Below, in pieces: positions 23,321 through 37,918 of a stretch of 64,000 nucleotides of DNA. The notes beneath the pieces were generated by a model, which was not told where the DNA came from, made no database searches, and was given only the letters and a program-made list of their open reading frames with translations. The stretch covers positions 71,352,898 through 71,416,897 of the forward strand of contig NC_092521.1 in NCBI RefSeq assembly GCF_037038585.1, read 5' to 3'. The position numbers were made by a program, and so were the translations under genes. The DNA is from Patagioenas fasciata. Taxonomy: Eukaryota > Chordata > Aves > Columbiformes > Columbidae. Within the stretch, counting starts at the first letter, position 1; every line of letters begins with the position of its first letter.

Positions 23321-26300
23321 TACACTTTTTTCTTCCTTCAGTACTACCTCATTCCCATTCCCTCAGTTTTTCAATTCCTCGCAATACAACAAAGAGGCAA
23401 AGAATCACTATTAATCACTTCATAGATGCACTCAAAGACAGCGGTTGTGTCTATCTATAGTCTAAAAAATCCTGTGAGTGCAATGGGCATACACTCAAGC
23501 TACTGCATTCACATTTCCACCCATAGAGACAGATTCGAGCTCCCTTTAAGGCAGTGAGTTAAAATGCAAGTTGCAGCTCACTGCTATAAACACAGAGTTC
23601 AGTGTGAACAGTGACCCAGGTACTTCCCTAGCTTCTCGGGCTTTACTCACTCATGCTGAATTGAGCTTAATGCACTGCAATGATACTACTAGCAATGTAA
23701 AAACTTCTGTTGTCAAAATCTAGACTCTTTCAGACTTGAAGTATCACTGAATCAGTTAATTTTAGAGCTGATGGTCAGGAAAACCCCAGTGACAAAGCTG
23801 ACCAGGTCCCTTAAGATGCTGAGTTCGCCTAATTTGCAGTTGTATAGCTGTAGTGATACTTCATGGATACATGGGGCTGTCAAATTAAAGAAAATTGAAA
23901 TCCGATGACACACAGCATAATCATTCCTTGGAAGGCACTGTTGATACACCAGCAAATCATTTCCTCCAGATTGCACCAGACAGCTGTGTATTTGCCTGGC
24001 AGGCCAATCCCACACTGTTTCTGGTCTGCAGTGACATTTCCCTTAGCAATCAAGTTCAATAGTTTAATAGACATATTGAAAGAATTTCCAACAAGTCTCC
24101 ACTTGTTTCGTAAAGTTACTCTGTAAAACAAGAGTCACCAGAACACTGTAAACAATCTAGTGTTAACATGCTCTTCAGATAATCAACTGTATGCTACTAC
24201 TCATTCATCTTATCAGAATCCTTTCCTTAGAAAGGAAATCTTGGATATTACTTTTAATGGTTCTTAAAATCTCAAGGTTTGGCCACACGGTGACAATGAG
24301 ATGCATTTACACATAAGTACTCCATAAGTTCCCACGCATTTCCATTTGACAGCAACCAGTGCAGAGCACACTGGGCTTATGTCTAATTTTGCGAATCTCT
24401 TTTTCTCCAAGAAAGAAGGACCATCTGCAATGCCTTTGTTCTGACTGCTACCTGCTGGCCATGGCAGCTGTGGTAATAAGGAGGTCGTCCCTACACACCT
24501 TGTACCAGCCATGCTGCAAACCTTGTAAAGCCTTAGGGCAGCCCAATGCAGTTGCAGCAGAACAAGGCTCAGGATGGCTGATTATTCAGGTGCTGTCTGC
24601 AGGTGCCAACCTCCTATGCTTAACAAGGTAACAGATGACAGCATAAGGAATAAACACCATCCAAAAGCAGTCCTGGAGAAAAGGAGTGATACGAAAAGCT
24701 TTGTTTTGCTTGCCATTTAGCTAGTAGAAGGACATTATAAGTTCAGTTCCTCAGCCTGCAAAATTTTGGGACTTATCCAACTCCTCACAAAATATTCAAT
24801 CAGCCCTGGGAAGCGGAGGTGCCTATAGGTGAAGGTATATACCACAGCAGCTTTCTGCTAGTAGGCAGCATGGCCACCAGCTTTGAAAAAAAATGCATTT
24901 TGTTGTTTCCTACTCAAGAGAAAATGGCATTTGAGACCCTTGTGGGCACTTTTAAGCCTGCAATCTGCTTCAGACATTTTGGCAAGTACAAAATCAAACT
25001 ACTACAGTCCTAGACTAAGCCTCACAGTGCCTACACTGGGGACCTGCCTGTGATGCACACAACCTTTGCACATATCCTGCAATGACAATTTTCAATACTG
25101 CTTTAATAGTGCTTCTTGACAGAAGCAGGCAATCATCGAGCAGCTCCACTGCCCCCTGGAAACTGAAGTCTTCAGCCAGCCAAAGGCCCTCCAAGACATC
25201 TGACAGTCTGTCATTCTCAGACATATGGACAGTCCAGAGCCTGGCATGTTCACACTAAAATCAACTCTAATTATCCACTATGGCACCAAGAAGTCTCTGA
25301 AAGGTCTGTTCCAGGAATACTTGCTGCCAAGACCCATGTGAAGCATGGTGCATTTTCTTATGTGGACTCCAACATGATGTTAACTTGTTAAATGATCCCC
25401 TGTGGGCCTGACCTGCCTGTAGCAGCTCACACATGCTGCTGATAACACGTTAAGTGTCGGGTATCGCAATGGGGAAGGTTTCAGCCAAGACCAAGAATGA
25501 CAGTTTAACAACGTTCAAAATACCAGAGCTATTGAGAAAGTTTCCATTTGTGATTAATATGATGACTGTCAAAGCGGGAGATACTCATAACTTTGTAAAT
25601 GGACTATAAAATGTGTTTGCAGGGCATGCCTTTTCAATTATTTAGTAAATAGTAGCCAGCTACTTTGTAAATAAAATAACCATGTATCTCAAAATTGGGA
25701 GATCACATAACAGAAAAAAAGAGCCACAGTTCATTGACTTTCTTGCTTCCCTTTGTGAATTCATGGGAAATTTTGCCAGTCATAGGTATTGTTTTATTTC
25801 ACATGATGTACCCAAAAGGGACAGAAGCAGCAACAATAGAAACAAGTTTCATATTTCACTGACAAGTAGGTGAACCCCTATTCATTTGAATCACCATTAA
25901 AAACTTCATGAAGGCTTTTAAGGCTGTTTCTATGATTTACTGGACCTTCATTCAGTAGAGAAGATGGACACAACTGATTTCTGAATCAGCTTCAACAGAG
26001 ATGCAGTTCTGCTAAAATCCCTGGGCCAATCACACTGTTAGAACAAACAGGACCAGATGGTGTAAAACAATAAAAGAGGTATGCTTGTGTGCTTGTGGTA
26101 GATAAGGAAGAAAAAAGTCCCGGTATCATCACTTCGCAAACATAGGTTGTTGCAATTAATTTCCAATTTCCACATTAAATATCAATTTATTTAGAAAAGA
26201 TGGCTCACTGAGGCAATATGTGCATCCATGGGCTCAGTAAAGTGACGTTTTAACAGTTCTGAGATTAAATCAAGATTCGTCAGTTTCATAGCACTGAATC

Positions 26301-27162
26301 AGCAAAATTTATTGTGTTTTTGTATGACGTGCAAGCCAGTTTATAGAGAGGAAATGATGTTAGCATTTTCTGGCTAAAGATAAGAGGCAGCCAGCAATGT
26401 AAAAGGAAGAAGAAAAATTATAAACCTTTTCCCTCTGTCTTGCTTTACGTTATACACTGGATTGGGCAGTCTCTTTCCTTGTTATCTCTTTATATTTAGA
26501 CAATTGGAAATGTGTTACAGACCCAGCCAAAGAGACCACACAACAGGCTGCAAAACTCATGTCTCATGGAAAAGCTTGTCCCAGTTGTTGAGCACTTGCC
26601 AGGAAAGGCTTAAGCCTTTACAAGGAATGTTGTCAGAAAGTTCATTGACTTAGAGACCAAAGCAATCGTTGCAAAGTTCAGATTTAAAAATTTAGTGTTT
26701 TTTTTTTTTTTTAAAGGAAGAAAAGAAAAATAAAATTGACTGAAAACTTCATATTTCACTAAGCACAATGTAATTGCTTTGGGTTTATGCTATTCAAATT
26801 TGAAGGAGAAATGGGTATTTGACATTTAACTGAAGATTTACTATGGCCAAATCCTCCAAGGCCTAATCAAAGGTTTGACATGGTCTCATAGGCCATGTAC
26901 TCATCCTGTTGATACAACACAGCCAGGGAGAGCTACAGCTAAAGAAACCTGCAGTGCAATGAGTGCCTGGCCCACAGGTGAGAGGTACACAGGGAAGCTG
27001 AAGCCTTTCTTTCTTGTGGGGTGTGAAGATGCCCCCAACTTCAGATCTTGTGATGTGGGAACAGCCAACAGCTGCAACGCAGCTCCATTTCTCATTTCAC
27101 AATGGGGTAAAACCACCCTCTGTTCACAAAGAGAAGGAAAGATCTTCCTGGAATGAAGACTA

Positions 27163-27250
27163 TGTATATATATGTGTGTATATATAAAATATACAGTATC
27201 TATTGTATATATATAAAATAACATATATCATAATATATAATATAATATTT
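27163..27250. repeat. TA-rich low-complexity tract
   Basis: Repeated TATATA and TGTGTATATA stretches with AAAATA interruptions are followed by ATAATATATAATATAATATT. It sits just left of a minus-strand CR1 3' end that begins near 27299. Confidence 0.85.
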
Positions 27251-27298
27251 TCCTTTGTAGTAAGCAAGGAAAAGGAAATGTAAATATTGAGCTTAAGA

Positions 27299-27594
27299 GA
27301 ATCTGAGAATAATTTAAGTTGGAAGGGATCTAACACCACTTGTCTTCTCATCTTAGGTGAACAAACCCAGGTCCCTCTTCCTCACATACCATGTACTCTC
27401 CTCCCTAACCACTGCAGTGAAGCCCTGCTGGACTTGCTCCAGTAGGTAAACATCTTTCTCACACCGAGAAGTCCAAACCAGGAGCCCTGAATGCCAGATG
27501 CAGCACTATCAGCACCAAATGGGGAGAGGCACTTCTTCAACTTGGTGGCTACACTCCCACCAACCAGGCTGCTTCCAGTTGGCCTTTTTTGACA
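27299..27594 (-). mobile_element. old CR1 LINE fragment
   Basis: In plus-strand reading it begins GAGAATCTGAGAATAATTTA then AGTTGGAAGGGATCT. This matches the reverse complement of a CR1 3' end (AGAATCATAGAATnATTTAGGTTGGAAAGGATC). It continues through AGTACCAAATGGGGAGAGGCA-like and AACTTGGTGGCTACACTCC-like sequence, ending CTGCTTCCAGTTGGCC, which corresponds to the CR1 segment GGCCAA...ATCCTGGGCTGCAT read backwards. The middle is strongly diverged or internally deleted, so this is one of the oldest copies here. Confidence 0.7.
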
Positions 27595-28094
27595 CAAGGG
27601 TATACTACTAACTCTTCTTCAAATTTATATTCTCTTATTCAGAATGAGTAGACAGAATTAAATAGTGTGATGCTAAAAGAAGTACCTGTAATTTTCCCTG
27701 ATTTTTAAGAAGAGTTACTAGGACTCAATACCCTTAAAGGGTATTTTTCAAGGGAAAACCACAGGCAAAAGAATACAAGAGGCAGAACAGGAGGTGCCAG
27801 TTAAAACCTGCCAAATTTAGTCCTCACAACATTCACCTGAAGCTTGTAGCATTACTGCCAAGGCCATAAAAAAAGTACAGGACATATTTATCAGAAAGTT
27901 AGATGTGCATAAAGAAAAAAAAAAAAGCAACACATTGAGGTTCTCCTAGGATTTCCTAAAATATTACGTTCCATATATTTCTGTATCTATTGTTCCCAGT
28001 CTGTGTCTCCTGTTCAGACAGGGTAGTCGGAGCAAAGCACAGTTTTGGCTTATGTCTCTGGATAAATCTCATGAGATGGGTAAGGATAAAACTG

Positions 28095-28123
28095 AAAAAA
28101 AAAAAAAAAAAAAGAAAAAAAAA
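28095..28123. repeat. poly(A) tract with one G
   Basis: 19 A, one G and 9 A, followed by CAAAG-type sequence. No retrogene body was recognised upstream. Confidence 0.9.
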
Positions 28124-31100
28124 TCAAGCAAAGCAAAGCAGAGAAAAGGGAAAAAAGGAGCTCTATAGTGAAGCAGAGATGAAAAATATCTTCTAACATT
28201 TCCAAATTACTATTTGGGATGCAACCTGAGTTTGTTTCCAGTTCCTTGCTTTCCTGCCATATTTGTTGCTCATAGGTTAAAAAGCTCCTTCAGGATGTGG
28301 TAAAACTGGAGATACCTAAACACACATACACTTCCACATATACAAAGAGAGCAGTACATATATTCTGCCCTTGTATATCTACTCTCTATTGCCTGTCTAC
28401 TTCTTTGCTACTATAATAGCTTACTATTTTACTGTTAGTTTACATGATACTAGAAGTCTCAGGGTTATGCTTCAACTCAAGCATTCGTGGATATGGGCAA
28501 TGCAAGCTCTCTGCTCTGTATGAAAGAAAGTTTCCTTCTGACGACTGCACAACGCAATCTTATCGTACTAGTGCTCTGGCATAAGGTGTCTGTATTTTGC
28601 GGCAGACCCCAGAACCATGTCAACTTGTTTGCTTTCTTTCCCTGAAAGATGAAAATGCACCTGGAACACTTCTGCCATTGTTCTCAGAGAAACATCTAAT
28701 CTTGAAATCAGACTGAAATCAGAAATCTAATATTGAAAACAGATGAGGAAAAAGAAGGACAACTGGATAATCTTACATTGGCATCTGTTTGCATAGCACA
28801 GCTTTGGTAGAAATTAAGGTATTTACAGCCCATAAACTAGGATGTGTACAAAGCAGGAGGCTGATCTTATTTCTGAGTCAGGTAGTCAGTGCCAGATATG
28901 TGCATGCATGACACACAAGAGCTCTTTACCAAGCACATATATTTGTAGACAGTCTTTTAGAAACATAATTTACCTGACACATACAACATTGCAGTATTTT
29001 CTGATAAAGATTACTTTTATTGAATCACTGGAACAATATCATTTTGATATTTCACAAGCTGTTCACCCGTATTTATGTTACAGGGTTGTCTCCACTGCAG
29101 CCAGAATCTTACTGGACCTTTCTCACATCTGCATGGCAGAAAACCATCTGTTTCTAATTTCAATCAGACAGCACTGGGTGCCCAAGCAGGGAGAGCCACC
29201 TCTGATACCATGGCTGGACACATGCTATCTCAGAAGTCTGCAGGTGTGACTATACATGGGAAAGAACTCTAACATCTACAGCAAGAGCAAACAGCTTTGT
29301 AAATACGTTGTACAGCATTTATATAATCCAGACAAAAATGTATCAGAATTGGGGTGTCTAGGTGTCAATAAGGAGAAAAGCATTAGAGGGTAAAACATTT
29401 GGAAACCCCTATCACTAAGATTTGCAAATGCCTTACAGAACAAAGAAACCAAGTTTCTATTCTCTGACTTTCTTCTCCAAACCTGACATTTGAGGTCAAT
29501 TTCTTCATTCCAAAAAGGGTGACAATTCTATTTAGTAATCCAGTTCCTTTCTATTCATAGCTTCTGAATGCCAGAACTGCATCACCTGAGCCAAGTGTTT
29601 CAAGTCAGCTTGATTTTCCATCTAACTTTAAAGCAGCCTCTTTTAAAGAGAATAACCTAAATAACCTCTAGAACACCACAAAACTTCACAAATGAGTGTA
29701 ATCACCCCTCTCTAGAAGAGAGGAAGAGCTCATATGCGCTGGGGCCTTAAAAGCTGCTTTTGAGGCTGCAATGCCAACTTCTCCACTTTGTTATCAGAGA
29801 TGCAACAACTCTCCCAGTCACAGGGTGTGCAGGGAACAGGGAGATACCACAAAGCTGAGATACATGGGAAGTAACAGTCAAATACAGTATGCATAAAGTA
29901 TATAAATACCCCATTCTAGGTCCTGAACTCTGTGTACACTCAGGCATTTTATTTAAGACTGTGACTGTTAAGTGATCTCTGACATACCAGTAACACAGGC
30001 AAGAGTGTGCACAATGCCGTGTCTATTTTAAGCATTGGAATTTTTATCAGTTGGCATACGTTAAAATAATGGTAGACCCCATCTTAATATTTGGCCATTT
30101 TTGTTCAAATTTTCAAAGACAGATGCTTAAATAAGGCAAATTAACTGTTAAGTCCTTTGCAGGCTCAGGACTGAAGGTGTGGACATTTCAGGAAGGTGAG
30201 CTAGACTGAGATACTAAAAAAAAAATCAATTAAGCAATGGTTTTCTAATTCTGAATGTTCCTTTGAGCTTTTCTCTCTGCAGAGCATGTGATGCTGGGGT
30301 GGAAGAGAAATGCATGCATTTACTATTCTTAAAATGAAATTTCTCAGAACTTTGCAAACGTACTGGATAATGATTATAAGGTCTGCACACATATGTGGTG
30401 TGTATCTGTCATTTATCTGTGGTGAGATTTCTGACATGAAGAGAAAAAAAGCCATTAAAAAGAAATTCATCGGGCTTACCAACAAAACACAGGGATGAGC
30501 AAGTAGTGATTAGTGACTGGTCAAAAGGAAAAAAAGAAAAAAGGCTTGTGCCTGGAAATGATTATTTAGATCATCAATCATGGCCCAGAAGCAGAAGAGG
30601 GAAAAATGAAAAAAATCTCTACACAGAAGCAGTCAATTCATACAACAAATCAAAACATATTATAGGCCAAAGCGGCTCTCAGATGAATACATGCAATTCT
30701 GATGGTAGCTTTAAAAGAATATTTTGGGGGTGGAAATTGGCCCTGCGTTAAGCCATTTTTAATGAACTAACAATGTAGCTACATTTCTCATGCGGCAATC
30801 AGCACATAGTACAGACACTGTTTAAAAACAAAGTGCTGCAGATCATGGAATGAGACAGCAGATGCTACAGGGTTTTTCAGGCATTCTCCTCTCCTTGCTT
30901 TGAAATACCAACCACGATCTTCCCATGAGGTGGGGAAGTGACTTTCTCAGCCAATGAAATGTTTAAAATGATGTCGGTCTTTGTTTTATAACAAGATGAA
31001 TGGAAGGCCATTCACAGCTTTGCAGGACAAAATATAAAGTGAGAGAGGTTTTTGCTTGTTTTCCTCCCCTGCAACTGGACTAATCTCCTCAGTTTCTCCT

Positions 31101-32934
31101 GTGAAAACTGTTCATTGTCTGGAAATTACATATAATTATTCAGCCAGAAAAGAGGATGGGATAGGACACAGAAATTACAGGACATTAAAGGATCAAACTT
31201 CTTCAGTCTCAGGTGTCTCTTCAGATGGTGTCATCACACCATTGTCAAGGTCCCCAAACACAGAGCTGTTAGATATTCCTTAGTTTTAAGCACCTTTCTC
31301 TTTTGCTCCTTCAGAAACTGCTGAAACAGAAGGCTTTGTTTTCAATTAAATTTTTAGCTTTTTTACATTGCAAAACACAAAACAAAAATACTGGAAATTT
31401 GCCATCAGTCTATGTTCAAAACAGGAATTATGCTTCACTTGTAAAGATTTGCACAAGATTTTCTTTTCTTTCTCTCTTCAGATTGTACAGTTTTATCATA
31501 TTCAACCTGTTGATGCTTTTTTTAACTCGTCCCAAAAGTTGGTGCCTTCTGAGACTCCAGACAAATGAACACCAGCAGTACATCTAGACCCGCCTTCTGT
31601 GTCTGGCTAAGGATTGTGATGATATTATCTTAGATATGGTATGAAATGTTTAGCTTGAGAGAATTAACAGTAACCTGAAAAGCAATTTCTGCTAAAACTC
31701 ATGCTAGCATATTATGTGCTATCAAACAGCTTTTAATAAGGAATAGACATTTCTCTTTTTTCTTCTACAGACACGAATCTCAGATTGTTTACACATAGGA
31801 AGGGTTTTCTAGCATTTTTATGTTATGTATCAGAGTAGGACTGTCTATGAAAGTCTGTTCCTTTCATTAGATAACACAAACTTTTTTTTTGGCAGATACA
31901 AAATGAGCCCTCAGCAAAAATTAAATACTATGATGTGGACAATGTCATTCTAATGCAACTTAGCATCGGGAAACATACTGTCTGACTAGAATGGTCTTTA
32001 GGAATCACTAGCACTTCTATTAGAATAAACTAAATGCATTCCTGATGAAAAGAATGAATATAAAATAACCTTATATCTCTTGACCGATACTCTGATGATC
32101 TGTTGAGCAACAGACACAACTGCGGTATTTTATATTTTGATAAAAAGAAAGTAGATAATAAGCAACATGAAACCACAGGTAATTAGAATTTCATATAATA
32201 GATGCATTCGCAAACTAAAATTTAAACACTGAGTACTGTTATACTGATCACAAGAACTGGGTGTGTGCCTACATAGGAGGAATGTGATTAAGGCCATTTG
32301 GCACATGGGTGTGATTTTTTTTTTTCTTGTAATGATTGAAGAGTTGCATCCTGAGCCATCCCACCAGCCCTCTACATTGATGTATGGACTTAGCCTTGAA
32401 CTAGGCTGTCCCCAACAGATGGTCGCTGGGCTGAACCTCTGGCAACAGGAAAGGTTTGGAGAATGGCAGTTTCAGCAACTTTTTTTCCTAGGGCAGAGCC
32501 AAGCTGATATTTCCTTAGCTGTGTTCCAAAAAAACTGAGAGAGGAAAAGGGTTTTTATGAACTTAATTACAGACAGGACTTTATCTTCACTCCTCTCTCC
32601 AAAATCCCCTTCATATCACACTATTTTCTCTTTTGTTATGTGGCTCAGTGACATCCTGGTTTGCGAAGGCATCTAATGTAATATATCACTGTACTCAAAA
32701 CAAAAGGCAATGAACTTTAAGGAGAGAAGGGATAAGTTGTTAATACTTCAAAATACTATGATAAGTTACTGATGTGTTACTTTATCTCATACATTGAATT
32801 TTAGTCTCTTAAAGCCATCTACAGTTAATCATATCATGCAACAGTTCTATGAAGTGGGCACCAATTCACTGCATTTTACATATAGGAAACCTGCAAGGTT
32901 AAAAGGCAAACAGAAGACGTAACATTGCATCTTC

Positions 32935-32964
32935 TTTTTTTTTTTTTTCTTTTTTTTTTTTTTT
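32935..32964. repeat. poly(T) tract
   Basis: A run of about 30 T with a single internal C. It would be a poly(A) tract in the FHOD3 transcript. Confidence 0.9.
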
Positions 32965-35786
32965 AAGTCTCCAGATAAATATTTGACTAGTGTGTATTTT
33001 CAAAAATATTTTGTTTTCCAGATGCAGGATACAATTTAATTTTCATGACTGATTAGAAACTATTTAGAAGGAAGTTGACTTGCTCCACATCAAACCACCT
33101 TCTTCTGAGACCCACCTCCTATCATGGCCAGACCTCTGATTTGTACAGGCTGGCCTGTAGGTGATGCAAAAATGAATTTTCTCATGACACTGGCACAGAC
33201 TGCTTCACAAGCTTCAGACCTGCAGCAACATTTGACATAGGAACTGTGTACAAAGCAGCATCTCAAACTTTGGCATCTTCATGGAGTTAATTTTCCTTCT
33301 GTCCAGTGCACAGAATGGCTCAGGAGGGCCTCTGAGATGACCATGTCCCTGTCTGTGAAAGTTGTCAACAATAAAATGTGTGGCTCTGCTGAGTTATGGT
33401 CGAAACCAGAGAAATAAGGAAACTATCACAGTACCTTCTCTCAGAGCCTCCTTACAAAAATCAAATCCGCTCTAACACATGACAGTCATGAGAAGAACTC
33501 AATTTTCACCCTTGTTTCCTTAGACAGCTGTGCTGTCCCTCCCATTGCCCACTTGAGGATTAAATCTTTGCTATAACTATAGAATCTGTCAACTGAATTC
33601 AGTCATATTTGACAGTAATTGAGCTATATTCCTACTCAAATTGAAAACTGCATTAGAAAAGACCCCCAAGTTGGCATTTCTATCAGAGAAAAGGAATTTT
33701 CCAGCTATTTTGAAAGTCAGACAGCTAGAAAATTGGTCTTCATGAAGGCTTCCACCAGCCACACTGCAGGCTGCCAGCTGTACCACAGACAGGTACGGGA
33801 CATAGGACAGAACTGATGATACAAAGAGCATGTAGGATGGGAAGGAAAAAGCAAGGACGGAGAAAAAAGATAACGAATTGCTTCATTAGTTCTGCTCACG
33901 AAACAACTTGCTAGAGTTAGTGGCCTTGGCGATGTCCTGTTTAAATAATATCAAGGTTGAGTTTGAGGGCCCTAGGGGAAAAAACTATTTGAGTCTGCAA
34001 GTACAGTGGAAAATGACTTTGTTATTATTCTGCGGTTTCATGCACGTGAAATTTGTTCTTTCAACAGTTCCATTAAAATGTACTCATATTAAATACAAAA
34101 ACTATGGCTGGGTTGAAACAACTTCACCTGAAAACCCCTGTAAGTTTAATGATATGGTTGGCAGTCCTTTCCTGACACTGGACAATCTCATAGACAACAT
34201 TTCAACAGTAAAAACTCAAAATCAAAACAAGCTATGTATAAAATCTGTGGAAGTGGTTGAAGATAGTGTGTTAACAAAGAGTCCAAACTATAATATGTAT
34301 TCTCTATTGCAACATCTTTCTTAAGTAAATGATTGTTAACAGGTTATCCTTTTTAGGCACCTTAAAAAACAACATCCTAGTGGTTTGGACTACTGAAATG
34401 ATAAAACTGTTGAAAGAACAAATATCCTACATAAAACCATGGAAAAAAGCCCACCACCAATTCCTCTTGAAAGAATAACTAATAAAATAAAAACTACACA
34501 AAGGAAACATATATGTATATATTCCACTTATTACTGGAAGGGCAAGAGCAGCAGTATTTCACTCCTATGTACAGACTGGAGATTTTTCTCTATTCTCAAA
34601 CTTCTGAGTATTATCAGGCACACAAAGAAACCCAAAATCTGTGGTTTGACTGAAAAACCATACCCATTAATTTACCTTCAGACAACTTGCCTAATAAAGT
34701 TAATGAATAAAGCTGCTTCCTGAGGAGCATCTAAATATAATGGAAACAGTCACATCTCTCCAGCAATCACCTATTTGTCACAGCTTTCCCAGGTCTGGAA
34801 AAGGTGGCTATCCTCAAATCTAGTTCACATGGTTGGTATAGTCCAGATGCTTTTTTCTACATTCACAGGACTCCAAGATGAAAACAAAATGCAATTGAGC
34901 CCAGACACATTCCCAGTTTCCCATGTGGTGGATTTCTGAGCTGAGCGGCAGCATCTTCCACTCAGCTAGTGTTTAGAAACCTGATTTATGGGCGCACAAG
35001 TCACTACATGTCACCTAAGGCGCTGCTGAATTACACAGCACTAGCAATTTCACATTATTCTAGCTCCTGCCCTCATTGACAGAGGTCAGAAATGGAGATA
35101 TTTTAAAGTTTCATTTTCATAAATGCTTGCAGGTATGCAACTTCTGCATACAGCTGGAGAATGGCAAAATTATATGGTATTATTACCTAGGTAACAGTAC
35201 TATCATATCATAGTGGTAACTAACTATTTTGTAAGAGATACAAAGTTCAGTGTTCAAGGAGACAATGTAATTTCTCTATCTCAAGCTACCTCCTTCCTCT
35301 GATTTGTATCAACCAAACTCATCACGTCCACCCTCAGTTTTACAGCAAATCAAACAAACATATAAACTGAAAAGGTGTATGTTTGGTTTTCAATCACAGA
35401 AAGGAGAAAGAGGTGCCAAGAGACACCTCAGACTTCTGCTTGGATAATTGAAATGGAAGTGTTTCTATACACCACTCTTCCTGGTAACGTGTCAATGGCT
35501 TTCTAAGCCCAAATTTGGGTTAACTCTAATCACACTCATGTTCACTTGTGTTCCAAAGATTTGCAGGTTAGACAATGTCAACTTCAGCCTCATCAACATC
35601 CTTGAGAGGATTCTCATGTCTAGATTCATCACCATGCCCAGAACCCAACTCTAGTTTGATCAAAAGTAAATTTCTTTGTTAGAACTCATAAAAAAAAGAC
35701 CCTGGCTTTTACTATTCTCTTCATAGTATAAGGCAGATGCATGTGCATGTTACTACAGCAGAAAATGGAGGAGGAACCTTGGGTCA

Positions 35787-35888
35787 TTCATAGAATCACA
35801 GAATGGTTGAGGTTGGAAGGCACCTCTGGAGATCATCTAGTCCAACTCCTTGCAGAGCCACCTAGAGCTGGTTGTCCAAGACCGTGAC
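35787..35888 (-). mobile_element. CR1 LINE 3' terminal fragment, about 100 bp
   Basis: The plus strand reads TCATAGAATCACAGAATGGT, then TGAGGTTGGAAGGCACCTC and GGAGATCATCTAGTCCAACTC. This is the reverse complement of the classic CR1 3' end (GAGTTGGACTAGATGATCTCC...ACCATTCTGTGATTCTATGA). The copy is short and well preserved in its last 60 bp, as expected for extreme 5' truncation. Confidence 0.9.
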
Positions 35889-37741
35889 TAAATGATAACA
35901 GCTATATCAAAACCATGAATAACAAAATAGAGGCTGTTGTTCTGTTTCATTGTTTTGTTCATTTTTGTTTTTGTTTTTTTTAAAGTATTCTTCATTTTTA
36001 AAAGTCTGTAATCTTCAACTTCTTTTCTGTCTCTTTTCCATATACTGCTACCACCCCCCAAACACACTTACACTGAAAGGAACATGAGGGCACCAAAATA
36101 TCCATAACACTTGTTATTTACACCAGATCACAGTGATCACCTAATTTCGCTGTAACAGACCAGTCCTACATGCATTAAGATTCAGATGCCCAACCAGATA
36201 AACAAAATGTACAAATCACCTTAAAACAAGACCTTTTATGCAAGGAGATTCTAGTAGTTCTCTGCAGACCACGTATGATCTGGGATTACGGTGAGCACCG
36301 GTGATGCTTAAGCGACTTAATTTTCCCAAACTCTTAAGAGAATACTGAGCAGCTTGCTAACCAACCTCCTACAACACAGAGAACTTGTGTTTCAGTTCCT
36401 CATCAGTAACACAGTGACAGCAATCCTTACTTTCAGTCTAGTTTGACAGCAGATAGAAATGTGTTTTCTATACAGGAGACTCAGAACATGGCTATGACGA
36501 GTATTTAAGCCTCAGAAACTCATTTTCAAAACTGACAGACCCAGCTGGGCTTTTGAGTTCACATGTGTGTATGTGCACATCTCTCCCTTCAGCCTGCTTT
36601 CCTGGAAATCTGCATGTGCAGCTCAAAGATGAGCATAGACCAGCTTTCTTGTCTTCCAAGTGAGATAATAGACCCTCAGAAGAACCACAGAACACCCTCC
36701 AAGCTCACCCAAAAAAGTGGCCATACTTGCCACGAGTCTAAAAACACCAAACAGCAACATAATAAGGTAGCTGAAATCAAATATATGCCTGTATTTTCCT
36801 AGAAGGGTGTAGCTACGAAGTAAAAGCATGTCTGCGGCAGGGGTGACGCGGAGAGGGGAGAGCTCGCAGAGCATTGGAGCTCGAATTTCTCTTCATTTGA
36901 CCCTTCCCAGTGCCCTACTCTGACCCTAAGGCCTAAACATATTTGGCCCGAAGCAGTGCACAGTTGTTTTGTTATTCTCAGAATGAACCATATTTGGGAT
37001 ATAGTATTTGAGAATTATTCAGCATCCGGGACTCATATAGTTTTCAGCCAAGTAATTGCCATAGTCACTCAAAGGGCTGAACCCACAGAAGCATGAGATC
37101 ATAATCAGCAGTGATTTGACTTGCATCATAGATCAATTTTGGGCTGTTGTTTCAGTTCTTTGGGAGCAGTACAGAAGGAAAGAGGGAAAGAGGAGAAGAA
37201 AAAAAAGAAAAAAACCAATACAAAAAACCCCACCTAAGCCTTTATTTTTCCTGAAGTAACCACAACAGATTACTCACACTTTCTTCTGAAGTCAAGAGTA
37301 ACTGCAGGCAAAATCAGTAAATACACTGATGCCCTAATGAGGGGCAGAAGTTCACAAAAGCAGTAAAATAAACTGCTGCAGAACATGATCCTTTGTATCC
37401 CAGAGAGCTCAACTGAAATGCACTGCGGTAGCTGTGTAATGTCTGACGGGAACGGTTCCTATGGATGTAGCTAAAAGCAAATGTAATTGAGATTTGACCC
37501 TTTCAACTCAGTGGAGTACAATTTTTGAAGATACGAGTTTATTGAGAGTATTAAAATCAAACTGAACTCTTGCTTTAGGAGTTACGTTTCCTGCTTTTAG
37601 AAAATGTTCCATGGGAGGCTTTCACAGCACTTGACAATAAGCATTTTCTTAAATAGATCCATGAAAGAGATGAGAAGTATCATGGAGCAACTGTGTGAAG
37701 GGCTTGAAAGATATTACTACAGTGATCATGAAAATGTCACC

Positions 37742-37758
37742 AAAAAAAAAAAAAAAAA
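37742..37758. repeat. poly(A) tract
   Basis: A run of 17 A. Confidence 0.85.
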
Positions 37759-37888
37759 GTAGTTATTTCAAATTTTCCAAGGTACTGCATGGGCATATTT
37801 CCTTTCATAAAAGTAAAATGTCTCAAAACATCTGAAAGAATATTTGAGGTGTCCACATATGGATTTAGTTGTATAGGTCTTGGCTCTG

Positions 37889-37918
37889 AATAATAATAAT
37901 AATAGTAATAATAATAAT
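37889..37918. repeat. (AAT)n microsatellite
   Basis: Ten AAT-type units with one AGT interruption. Confidence 0.9.

Noticed and set aside
27163..27250. TA-rich tract considered as a possible matrix attachment or origin-like element.
   Set aside because: Simple AT-dinucleotide expansion explains it; nothing in the sequence supports a specific function.
28842..29249. 135-codon plus-strand frame.
   Set aside because: No recognisable domain, no biased composition and no flanking splice or poly(A) evidence; consistent with a chance frame in intron.
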